Shown here piece after piece: positions 8,127-16,700 of a stretch of 23,318 nucleotides of DNA. The translations under genes were made by a program, and so were the position numbers. The notes under the pieces are model-generated. The model made no database searches. It was not told the origin of the DNA and was given only the letters and a program-made list of their open reading frames with translations. Numbering within the stretch: the stretch's first letter is position 1; each line of letters starts with the position of its first letter. Origin of the DNA: CAYWNA01 sp964459305 (GTDB taxonomy: Bacteria > Planctomycetota > Planctomycetia > Pirellulales > Pirellulaceae); NCBI GenBank assembly GCA_964459305.1, contig CAYWNA010000208.1:1-23318 (forward strand), given 5' to 3'.

Positions 8127-9623
8127 CTACTCCTTCACAAAAGGTCTCGGCTCGACATCGTTCTTTAGGAGGTCTGGCACGAGTTGATCGTGATAGGTCT
8201 CCGCAAAGTCCGCCAGCCTGGCTCGATGTTCCAGAAGCACCTGACGATACTCCGGTTCTCCTGCCAGATTCACGGTTTCCAGCAGGTCGTCCCGCATATC
8301 GTACAGAGCTTCACGCTGATTTCCGTGGGCATAGAGACAGTACTTGTATCGATCCGTTCGGACCATCCGGCCTTTCATGGTCGGCTTGATCCCGTCCACT
8401 TCGCCCGTCTGCGACATGTTGTTCTGCGATACCAGGTACTCGCGCCATCCGTCGACGCGTCTGCCCAGTGCCAGCGGCAGGATGCTGCGGCCGGGCAGCT
8501 TCTTCGGCTGGTCGACGCCGGCAACGTCGAACATCGTCGGTAGGATATCGATTCCGATGTTGACCAGCTTCTCCGAAGTTGCGGGCGTCGTCCTTCCTTT
8601 CCAACTGACGATCAATGGAATGCGCACAGATTCTTCATAGAACACCGTCTTCTGATTGAATCGATGCGCCCCAACGCAGTCGCCATGATCGCTGGTGAAA
8701 ATCACGAGCGTATTCTCTTCGACGCCCGCTTGCCGCAACGCATCCAAGACCTTGGCAATCTCGCCGTCCACCTTCTCGACCATGCGATAGTAGCCCCAGC
8801 GCTGTTCCCGCCAGTCATCGGCCGTGAAGTCGGCAACGGGGAATAAACCATCGTCGACCTGGTATGCCCGCCGAATGAAGATCATCCCATCGGGCTCGTT
8901 TTTCGGCACGGCAAGGTTGACGGGGGCCGGCGGAAGTTCGTCGGAGTCCGGCGGCGTACCGATCTCGCCGCACGACAATCGCTGTGTGCGTCCCGCCGCG
9001 CGGCGAGCCCACTCGCAGATGTTGTGCGGATTCATAAGACTCACGACCAAGAGAAAGGGCCGGTCGTGTCTTCGTTCCAGGAACCCCACCGCCGCGTGCG
9101 ATACGCGCGAGTCGTAATTGTCGTCTTCCGGGGGCGTGAGTTTCTTCTTGCTGTCCAGGATCTCGAAGCCGTGGGCGCCCGGATCCTTCTGGTCAAGACA
9201 AAGGTGCCACTTGCCACTGTAGGCCGTCGTGTACCCGGCATCGCGGAGATACGTTCCCATGCAGACGAACTTCGCAGCGAGTCGACCGCCAGCGGGGCGG
9301 CCGTTTTTGGTCACGCCCGTCTCGTGCGGATAACGACCGGTGAACATCGAGTTTCGAGCCGGCATGCACAAGGGATTTGGCGCGTAGGCGCGCGCGAACA
9401 CGGTACCCGTTTTTGCGAGGCTATCCATCGCCGGTGTATGGATGTATTGGTTGCTCATCCGGCAACTCATCACGTCCGCCGACTGCTGATCCGTGATGAT
9501 GAACAGGATGTTGGGTCGCTCGGCGGCGACGGTCAAACGAGCGTTCGCCGCAAGCAGCACCATGGTTCCCACGAGCACGAACGACGCGAATAGCCGTCTC
9601 TTGGCAGCCGACTGTCGATTCAT
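8127..9623 (-). CDS. Secreted type I (formylglycine) sulfatase without VHL-like tail
   Basis: A 498-residue sulfatase of the alkaline-phosphatase superfamily (S1). ATG 9623 is chosen because GGAG lies 6 bases upstream; a TTG at 9635 is less likely. The leader runs to 'LTVAA' and the mature part opens 'ERPNILFIITDQQ', with the metal-binding Asp at 45. The modification motif CMPAR (C86-x-P-x-R) carries the Cys converted to formylglycine and is followed by 'NSMFTGRYPHETGV'. Lys and His of 'GKWHL' (137-141), H200 in 'MNPHN', D312/H313 of 'TSDHGD' and the lysine of 'NQKTVFYEESVRIPL' complete the expected active site. It ends at 'VEPRPFVKE', close to the normal end of the fold. It hydrolyses a sulfate ester, probably on a polysaccharide; the exact sugar is unknown. 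It is the first gene after a large hairpin, with the metallopeptidase immediately behind it. Confidence 0.93.
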   Translation of the reverse strand: MNRQSAAKRRLFASFVLVGTMVLLAANARLTVAAERPNILFIITDQQSADVMSCRMSNQYIHTPAMDSLAKTGTVFARAYAPNPLCMPARNSMFTGRYPHETGVTKNGRPAGGRLAAKFVCMGTYLRDAGYTTAYSGKWHLCLDQKDPGAHGFEILDSKKKLTPPEDDNYDSRVSHAAVGFLERRHDRPFLLVVSLMNPHNICEWARRAAGRTQRLSCGEIGTPPDSDELPPAPVNLAVPKNEPDGMIFIRRAYQVDDGLFPVADFTADDWREQRWGYYRMVEKVDGEIAKVLDALRQAGVEENTLVIFTSDHGDCVGAHRFNQKTVFYEESVRIPLIVSWKGRTTPATSEKLVNIGIDILPTMFDVAGVDQPKKLPGRSILPLALGRRVDGWREYLVSQNNMSQTGEVDGIKPTMKGRMVRTDRYKYCLYAHGNQREALYDMRDDLLETVNLAGEPEYRQVLLEHRARLADFAETYHDQLVPDLLKNDVEPRPFVKE

Positions 9624-9635
9624 CTTGGTCTCCAA

Positions 9636-9919
9636 TTTCGGAGAATGTTGTTGCTATACCGCGACCGGCCAGGATTGGCACATTCTCTCGTTTAACCGCA
9701 AGCCGGAGGCGTACGCGATTGTGCCTGGCCAGCGTATTACGCGCACGCCTCCGGCTTGCGGTTAAACGAGCCATCCCCGACCTGGAGCGGTATATCTGTC
9801 ATTCTGCCTCCGCGAAGTGTCCATGTCGACTCCCCGGAGATCGAGCAGACGTTGGCCGTCCGCTCATCGCATCTCCTAAAGCCGCGTTTTCCCTTAAGAG
9901 CCAGGTCCGATACGTTGTG
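9636..9919. repeat. REP-like 30-base inverted repeat between two sulfatase genes
   Basis: The gap between sulfatase genes holds a strong hairpin. The arm at 9688-9717 pairs with 9740-9769 at 29 of 30 positions (25 consecutive in the outer part), around a 22-base loop at 9718-9739. The arm core is TTTAACCGCAAGCCGGAGGC, a sequence type I associate with dispersed intergenic repeats of planctomycetes. Without a T-run it is a REP-like element more than a classical terminator, although it could stop or stabilise transcripts from the upstream gene. The remaining bases (9770-9919) show no gene. Confidence 0.8.
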
Positions 9920-11647
9920 TCATTCATCCTTCGGGATTATGCCCTGGGCGCTGCGGTCGTCGATGACGAAGTATCCAAGTGGTTTGTCGGTCGAGTCGGT
10001 AATGAGCCACACGGCTCCCGGTCGGGTGTTCTGACGTTTGCGCTTGCGGGGGGCGATGACACCATAGGGCTTGGGTTCTCCCTGGCGATCCATCCAGTAG
10101 ACCTTGACCGGATCTTTGCGCTGGTTGACGAAAACTACGTCGAATCGACCGCCATCCGGCTTCGAGGCCGGCGCCGGCGATTCGGCAACCGCGCGCCACT
10201 TCAGTTTGGGCAGCGATTCGTCCTTTGGCGGCACTCGTGGTGCAAACGTTCGCGGTGCAAGAGCGCGGAGTTCATTCAACTTCGCCGCGCGATCGGCCAT
10301 GGTCGCGAGATTGGTCCATTCATCAGGATCGGCTTGGCCATCGTAGAGCTCCTCGTCGCCGTTGGCATAATGGATGTACCGCCAACGTTCCGCGCTGAGG
10401 CCGTAGCTTCCGGGTTCAGCCAGGTGCGTTATCGAGACGTGAGGCCAGTCAGCCTCTGGGTTTCGGAGCAGTGGGACGATACACGGACCATCGTTATCTG
10501 GCTTGCGCGGCAGGCCGGCCAGTTCGGTGAGGGTTGGAAATAGACTCAAGAGATTGACGGGCCTCGTGCAAGTGCTGCCGGGCCGCGTGCCCTCGGGCAG
10601 TCCCGGAGCGCCCGCGGGAACTCGAACGATCAGCGGTACACGAGTACAGACTCGCCAAGCGGTGAACTTCTGCCAGTGCTGCTTCTCGCCCAGATGCCAA
10701 CCATGATCGCTCCACAACACGACGATCGTATTGTCGCAATTCGGACCGCTTTCGAGCGCATCGATCACGCGCCCGACCATTGCGTCGGCGAAAGCGATCG
10801 ACGCAAGGTAGCCCTGAATCCCCTGTCTCCACTGCTTGTGCTTTCGAATGTGGGCGAAGTAGCGATTGGGACCGCGTCGCTTGCCGGCAGGCGGAAGATC
10901 ATCCAGATCGTCCTCCCTGTAACCGGGCGGCAGTTGAATCTCGTCGATTGGGAAAAGATCGAAGTACTTCTTCGGAACAAACCACGGCTCATGGGGTCGA
11001 TAGATCCCGCATGCCAGAAAGAACGGTTTGTCGTGCCTCCTTCGAAGCTGTTCGCCGATCCATTTCGAAACGAGCCAATCGCCGCCGAACTGTTCATCCG
11101 TCGCATCGAGCGGTCCCCAGTCGGTTTCGACATACTGCCAAGGACCGCCGCGAGGCAAACTGACGGGGCGCCGTTCCGGGTACAGAGTTCGAGGAAAGGG
11201 ATCTTCCGTCTCCTTTGGCGGATAGTATTCATTCCACGACCCGGCATCGATGAAGTAGTGCAGGATCTTCCCGGACCCGCCCGCCCAGTAGCCATGATTG
11301 GCGAAGTACTTCGGCAGCAGCTCGGCGTCAGGCAAAATCTCGCGCATCTTCTGGCCGTTTTCGTACAGTCCCGACTTGTGCGGCGAGATTCCCGTCATGA
11401 TGGCCGTGCGCGAAGGATTGCACGCCGGTGCGGCGCAATGGGCATTCGCGAAAAGGACTCCACCGGCCGCGAGCCGATCGATATTTGGCGTCTTCGCCTG
11501 AGGGTGACCTCCGAGACAACCCGTCCAATCGTTGAGGTCGTCGACAGAGATGAACAACACGTTGGGCTTCCGCGCGTCATCGGCCACCACGTCTGCCGCC
11601 GCGGCCAGCGCGACGACGATCAGCATCAATCCGAGCATTGGTTTCAT
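9920..11647 (-). CDS. Secreted iduronate-2-sulfatase-like sulfatase with C-terminal VHL-beta-like domain
   Basis: A 575-residue exported sulfatase. ATG 11647 is preceded by TTG codons at 11650 and 11653 and by AGGGA further up, so the start may lie 1-2 codons earlier. Residues 28-38 give 'PNVLFISVDDL'. The formylglycine motif is CNPSR (C76), followed by 'TAIMTGISPHKSGLYENG'. 'GSGKILH' and 'GIYRPHEPW' are the substrate/metal region, and 'SDHGWHLGEKQHW' (313-325) supplies the metal ligands and catalytic Lys/His. This layout is that of iduronate-2-sulfatase-like S1 enzymes. Beyond the sulfatase fold, residues about 502-564 form a separate beta module that aligns without gaps, by eye, to the human VHL beta domain ('GEPKPYGVI', W518, Y528, G544, W547). 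The linker is Pro/Ala-rich ('ESPAPASKPDGG'). The natural substrate is unknown. Confidence 0.92.
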   Translation of the reverse strand: MKPMLGLMLIVVALAAAADVVADDARKPNVLFISVDDLNDWTGCLGGHPQAKTPNIDRLAAGGVLFANAHCAAPACNPSRTAIMTGISPHKSGLYENGQKMREILPDAELLPKYFANHGYWAGGSGKILHYFIDAGSWNEYYPPKETEDPFPRTLYPERRPVSLPRGGPWQYVETDWGPLDATDEQFGGDWLVSKWIGEQLRRRHDKPFFLACGIYRPHEPWFVPKKYFDLFPIDEIQLPPGYREDDLDDLPPAGKRRGPNRYFAHIRKHKQWRQGIQGYLASIAFADAMVGRVIDALESGPNCDNTIVVLWSDHGWHLGEKQHWQKFTAWRVCTRVPLIVRVPAGAPGLPEGTRPGSTCTRPVNLLSLFPTLTELAGLPRKPDNDGPCIVPLLRNPEADWPHVSITHLAEPGSYGLSAERWRYIHYANGDEELYDGQADPDEWTNLATMADRAAKLNELRALAPRTFAPRVPPKDESLPKLKWRAVAESPAPASKPDGGRFDVVFVNQRKDPVKVYWMDRQGEPKPYGVIAPRKRKRQNTRPGAVWLITDSTDKPLGYFVIDDRSAQGIIPKDE

Positions 11648-11653
11648 CAACAA

Positions 11654-11924
11654 TGTGTCCCTTGTTTCTCAACCCTTTGGTCGCAGAGAAAACGGCGAGC
11701 GGGGGCCGTCAGGCCCCTGATTTCTCGACCAAATCGGATGTTCCATACGCCGTTCTAGAGTTCACCGGTGGTGAAGTCCTCTGATCGATATGCCGAGCGA
11801 GGTTTGCCACTTCAATCAGCGGGCTGACGCCCGCCGCTCGCCACGGAACAATGCAGCGGTTGGGTCCATGTCTTGTTACTTGCCAGTTACTCATGTTTGA
11901 CGGCTTCCTCCTCATGGTCGGCGG
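11654..11924. repeat. Intergenic hairpins between the two VHL-tailed sulfatase genes
   Basis: No gene is seen. Two compact hairpins are present. GGGGCC (11702-11707) pairs with GGCCCC (11712-11717) around loop GTCA. GCGGGC (11819-11824) pairs with GCCCGC (11829-11834) around loop TGAC and is followed by CGCTCG. The second type, 'AGCGGGCTgACGCCCGCCGCT', resembles a short REP-like repeat I associate with planctomycetes. Neither has a T-run. Confidence 0.55.
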
Positions 11925-13670
11925 TCAATCTGTGCTGCCTACTGAGAAAGCTTGACGTTGCTTTGTGACTTCGAACGTCTCGCTCAATCCATCCGGTCCT
12001 CGGACGCGGAACCGATGGCCGAGCGTGGTGTTTTGCGGAATCTGCGTCCTTGGCTGGATTACGCCTTTCTTCTGCTCTTCGCCATCCGGAGTGATCCAGA
12101 AAAGTGTCAGCGACACATCGCCACGATTGCGGAAGATGGCTTGGGGACGCCGTCGTCCGCGTGGAACGTATTCCGGCGGCTGCGGCAAAGTAGCCCACAT
12201 CTGACGGCGGAGTTCAGCAAGCAGGGACTTGTTTTCTGCCTGGCCAGCGATGTTGGTGTTTTCACAAGAATCGCTCGTGTGATCGTACAGTTCGGTGGCA
12301 ACGACTTCGCGCGTCCGGCGATCCTGCCATTCGATGTAGCGATAGCGGTCGGTGCGCATCGAGTAGCCCATCAGCGGAACCGTTCCATCCTGCCGGCGAA
12401 ACTGGCTGAACGCCGCCTGCTTCCAAGCCTGATCCGGTTTTGACAACAGGGGCGTCATGCTCTTTCCGCCCAGGTGCTCCGGTAAGGGCAGACCGGCCAG
12501 TTCGCAGAGCGTCGGATAGATGTCGACAAACTCGACCAGTGCATCGGTGGTTTGACCGTTCGCCTCGGCTCCCGGCGCGCGAATGATCAACGGCACGCGG
12601 GCGTCGATTTCGTAATTGGTCTGCTTGCACCAACTGTTGTGTTCACCAAGCTTCCATCCGTGATCTCCCCACAACACCACGATCGTGTTGTCGGCCAGAC
12701 CGAGCGATTCGATTTCCGCAAGCAGACGGCCGACCAGCGAATCGATGAAGCTGACCGACGCGTAGTACCCGTGCTTGAGTCGCCGCTGCTGGGCTTCGGT
12801 CAGCGAGCCTTGATTTGGTGCAGGCGTACCATCGAAATCCATGTAGTCCCGCAATTCGTACATCGTGTTCATCGCGAAGCGGGGAGCCTGGCGGGGAAGA
12901 AAGGGATTCGACGCGGCTGGGATTGTATCCGCGTCGTAGAGTTCCCAATATTTCCGCGGCACGACAAACGGCAAGTGCGGACGAACAAAGCCAGCCGCGA
13001 GGAAGAACGGCTGATCCTGCTTCGCCAGCCTTTGCATTGCAGCGAGGGCCTGTTCCGCGATCGCGCCGTCGATGTGTTCGTTGTCGGGTACATCGACAAT
13101 CTCCGTAGCTTGGGGCCGAATGCGGCGGATAGCGTTGTCAGGCCGCCCTTCCGCTCGCATTTTCTCTTTGTACGCGGCGTGCCGCTGTTTCGCTTCGTCC
13201 GACCAAAGGGAACTCTTTTCCGGCCAGCGGTGCGGTTCGCTCCATGAAGCGTTATCGGGCCATGGATTGTGAAAGATCTTCCCATACGACACAGCGTAAT
13301 AACCGTGTTTCTTGAACTGTTGGGGCAAGGTGACGACATCGGGAACAGTTTGGCGGAACCGAGTGACGAGATCCCAAACCTTCGTTGAGTCCGGCCGCAG
13401 CCCGGTCATCAGGCTGACCCGCGACGGATTGCAGACCGCCAACTGGCAGTAAGCACGATTAAACACGACCCCGCTTGCCGCAAGGGAGTCAATATCGGGC
13501 GTTTTGATTTCCTTTACACCATAGCAGCCCAATTCGGGGCGAAGATCATCGACAGCGATGAACAGTACGTTGGGTTTGGATTCTGCATTGGCTGCGAAAG
13601 AAACCGTCGCGTGCGCACACTGGAGGACGACGATCATCGATAGCAGCGAAAGCACTTCATTGGTTTTCAT
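11925..13670 (-). CDS. Secreted iduronate-2-sulfatase-like sulfatase with C-terminal VHL-beta-like domain
   Basis: A 581-residue exported sulfatase from ATG 13670, with a leader ending near 'VSFAANAES'. It is very close in pattern to iduronate-2-sulfatase: 'VDDLRPELGCYG' (40-51), CNPSR with C80 followed by 'VSLMTGLRPDSTKVWDL', 'SYGKIFH' (128-134), 'GFVRPHLPFVVPRKYW', and 'GDHGWKLGEHNSWCKQTNYE' (335-354). Mammalian enzymes of this subfamily remove 2-O-sulfate from iduronate in heparan/dermatan sulfate; bacterial members are broader, so specificity is not claimed. Residues about 509-570 form a beta module like the VHL beta domain ('FRNRGDVSLTLFWITPDG', then 'GVIQP', 'QNTTLGH'). It shares the pattern GVIxPRxxxxQNTxxG with the tail of the neighbouring sulfatase. 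A basic linker, 'PRGRRRP', precedes the module. It follows the PQQ-propeller gene by 57 bases. Confidence 0.93.
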   Translation of the reverse strand: MKTNEVLSLLSMIVVLQCAHATVSFAANAESKPNVLFIAVDDLRPELGCYGVKEIKTPDIDSLAASGVVFNRAYCQLAVCNPSRVSLMTGLRPDSTKVWDLVTRFRQTVPDVVTLPQQFKKHGYYAVSYGKIFHNPWPDNASWSEPHRWPEKSSLWSDEAKQRHAAYKEKMRAEGRPDNAIRRIRPQATEIVDVPDNEHIDGAIAEQALAAMQRLAKQDQPFFLAAGFVRPHLPFVVPRKYWELYDADTIPAASNPFLPRQAPRFAMNTMYELRDYMDFDGTPAPNQGSLTEAQQRRLKHGYYASVSFIDSLVGRLLAEIESLGLADNTIVVLWGDHGWKLGEHNSWCKQTNYEIDARVPLIIRAPGAEANGQTTDALVEFVDIYPTLCELAGLPLPEHLGGKSMTPLLSKPDQAWKQAAFSQFRRQDGTVPLMGYSMRTDRYRYIEWQDRRTREVVATELYDHTSDSCENTNIAGQAENKSLLAELRRQMWATLPQPPEYVPRGRRRPQAIFRNRGDVSLTLFWITPDGEEQKKGVIQPRTQIPQNTTLGHRFRVRGPDGLSETFEVTKQRQAFSVGSTD

Positions 13671-13727
13671 CGCAAATCACTTTCCTGGGATGTTGACATT
13701 CCCAAGGTGTGTCGCCGTGAAAACGGC

Positions 13728-16700
13728 CTACCCTTCGCCAGCTGCGAAACACGTCACACAGCCGTTTTTCAGGCTGATGAAAAACTTGCCCTCGGTCGCC
13801 GACATACCGTCGAAGACCGGCGGGCTATCCAGTTTGATTTCGCGGATTTTCGTCCCATCGTCGGTGGAAATCATCGCCAGGCGGCCGCCCCGCCGGCCGG
13901 CAAGTGCGGCCAAACCTTCCTCGGGATTGGAGAAGCTCCGCCCGCTTTCGTCTTTTCGGGCCAGATCGGGCACGCCGGCCACGATCAGCTTGTCGGCAGT
14001 CAGGACCATCGACCGGACGATCAGCGAGGGTTTCTGGGACCAGATGAATGGTTTTCCAGCCGGAGCTCTGGCCTTGGAACGCCCCCGCTTGGCCGCGGGG
14101 CGTGAGGGCTGCTCGTAGACTTTCACCGAACTGAACAGATGATAGGCGTCGCCCCGATGGCCCGTCCAGCCGCTAGAATGCTGTGCCCTGCCATATCCGT
14201 ACATGCGCTGATCATCGAAGCTCAAGATCCGACCGGCGGGGGCCTTGCTCGAATCGCCGCTTTTCATGCTGGCCCATCGGCCGTAGCCCGCGCCCGTGTT
14301 GGTGCCGTAAAGCCAGTACGCCCGGATGAACCACTCCTCGCCGAGCAATCCCGTGGGGGAGAACAGGTGCGGCCGCGTGTTCTGCACTTCCTTGCCCGAG
14401 CCATCGAAGCACATGTGTTTCAAGAAGATCGACTCGCCGTCGGCCGAGAGAATGTCGGAGGTCGATCCTTCCGAATCGAAGGAACCTCTCACTTCCTTGC
14501 CCTTCTGTTTGCCCGTCACCGGGTCCAGGTGGCTGATGACCGAACAGGCCAGCATATTCCCCGTCGCCGGATTCAGGCGATAGAGGTAGAGTCCGCCGTC
14601 GAGGTACGACGACCGGCCGGCCGTGAACATCAGTTCGTCGTTGTGCAACAGTACAGACCCGTGCACCGGCCAGGACGATTCGAGCTGACCGTGGCTGACG
14701 ATGAGGTGTTGCTGCGGGGCCGCGTAGAATCGCCAAACGACCTCGCCGTCGCGCCCGTCGAGGCAGGTTACCCAGCCATCGGCCGAGCCGAAGACAACCA
14801 AGCCTTTGTAAAGCGTGGGAGAGGAATCGATCCTGCCTCCCGCCGTGTAGCTCCAGGCCTTCCGGCCATCGTCGATCGAGAGAGCGTGCAACTCATGTGA
14901 GTCGGCGGACGCCACAAACACTTGGCTCCCGGAGCACACCGGCTGGGTCAGTCTGCCGCGGATCTCGGTGGACCACTTGAGCTTCACCGAGTCTGGTACG
15001 ACCGCCCCGGTCGCCCCGCTACGCAGGGCGTCGTGGCGGTACACCGGCCAGTCATTAGGATTTTCGATTGCCGATTTTCGATTGCCGATTTGCTCGTAGG
15101 CCGGCCCCTCGACCAACCTTCCTGCCTCGGAAATTGGCTTGCCGTTTGCAGAGTCCGGCACCGTAGAGGAAAGGGCGTTGAGCCCCTGGAGTCGCGCCTT
15201 GGGGTGACAGCCGCAGGCGTCCGGAGGCGCGTACAACATGCCGTTGGCAGGCAGGATGCCGTACTGGCACGTGCCGCGGACCCAACTGTTATTCCCCGTC
15301 CAGCCCTTCTGAAGGTCGATCACCTCGATGCCGTCTCTCCCGGTAAAGATGAAATTCGAGGTCGCTTTGTTTCGGTAACATCGGGCGTGCACCATGCCGA
15401 CCGGCCCGGGCTTAGCAGCGAACTTCTTTCGGATCTCGCCGGTCGCCAGGTCGTAACCTTGGCTGAAGCCCGGCCCGAGCCAGACGGTGGAATCGACGGC
15501 GAATACGTCGACCGGGGCATTGTAGCCTTCGCCGCACGGGGCGGACCACAGTTGGTGGCCATCGGTCATGGAGTAGGCGATCAGTTCGCAAGCCCCTTTC
15601 CTGCTGACCGAAGGGACGTTGAAACATGTGACGCTCCACGCAAGGTCCGCAGTCGCTGCCGGGGGCTTTTTGCCCGGTTGGCCGGTCACCTTGCGGTCGG
15701 CGCACAGGACGACGTCTTGGGTGATGACCAACGTCGAGGTCGACCAGCCGTAGCGCTTCGAGGGCGTCGGACGTTCGGCGAGCCACTTCCGGGCTCCGGT
15801 CCGCGCGTCCAGACACGCGATGCCGCTGATGTCCTGATAGAACACTTTGTCCTCGAAGGCCGTCAGGCTCAACGGGAGGATGAAGTCGGTTCCCTTGGCG
15901 TTCTGCCGCCAGAGTTCCTCGCCGGATTCGACGTCCAGGGCGACCAGGAAGCGAGTGGCGGTCGGTTCGGGTTCGCCGCGCCGAGACAGCCCTTCGCCGG
16001 ATCGCTGGCCTTCGGACGTACCCACCATCAGATACAATGTCCCGTCGTGGCAGACGATCTCCTCGGTCCGCTCGGTGCCCTTGTAGGTGTTCAACACGCT
16101 GCCCGACGCGGCGTGGAGTCTCGTGACGGGCGCGTCGAGGCCGAGTGTCACGAACACATCGTTCCCAACGGCGACAAGACGGCGCGGCAGATGCGTGGGC
16201 CCGGATCGGAAGTGCCGCAAATGGTCGTTCCACCGGGCAACGGGCTTCTCCCAAAGCTTCACGCCGTTGAAGGCGTCGCGGGCGACGAGTTTCCACTCGG
16301 CCGGATACCACACAGAGATCAGCGGCGCATTATCGACGATGTAGAACAATCTGCCCCTGGCCGAGACCATGGCGCTCATGCTCGCCAGTTCCTCGTGGGT
16401 CCTTCCCCAGCGCGGCGGGCAGCCCCAGCGGAGGCTCCTTGGGGGACCGATGGACGCGTCTTCCGCAACAGCGTTGTTCTGCGGCCCGTGTAGGTAGTGC
16501 GTCCATTCGTCCATTTGTGCCGGCCAGGGCTTGACCGTCTTGGTCCACTGGCCGTCCCTCTTGACGTAGGCCACCCCTAGCGGACGAAGCACGCGCAGGA
16601 TCTCTTGTTGGGGAACGTCGGTCGACTTGTCGGAAACGATCAGGCTGACCAGGTTCTCCGCGTACGGCAAGGTCTTGCCTGGGAATCGCTCGACCGAAAC

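Noticed and set aside
9719..10543. 274-codon plus-strand open frame
   Set aside because: Starts inside the 9688-9769 hairpin and runs antisense to the sulfatase C-terminus; shadow frame.
10676..11758. 360-codon plus-strand open frame
   Set aside because: Antisense to a sulfatase with all active-site motifs on the other strand; no recognisable domain.
14922..16493. 523-codon plus-strand open frame
   Set aside because: It lies wholly antisense to the PQQ-propeller gene; its translation is Arg/Gly/Pro-rich without domains or a leader, as expected for a shadow frame in GC-rich DNA.
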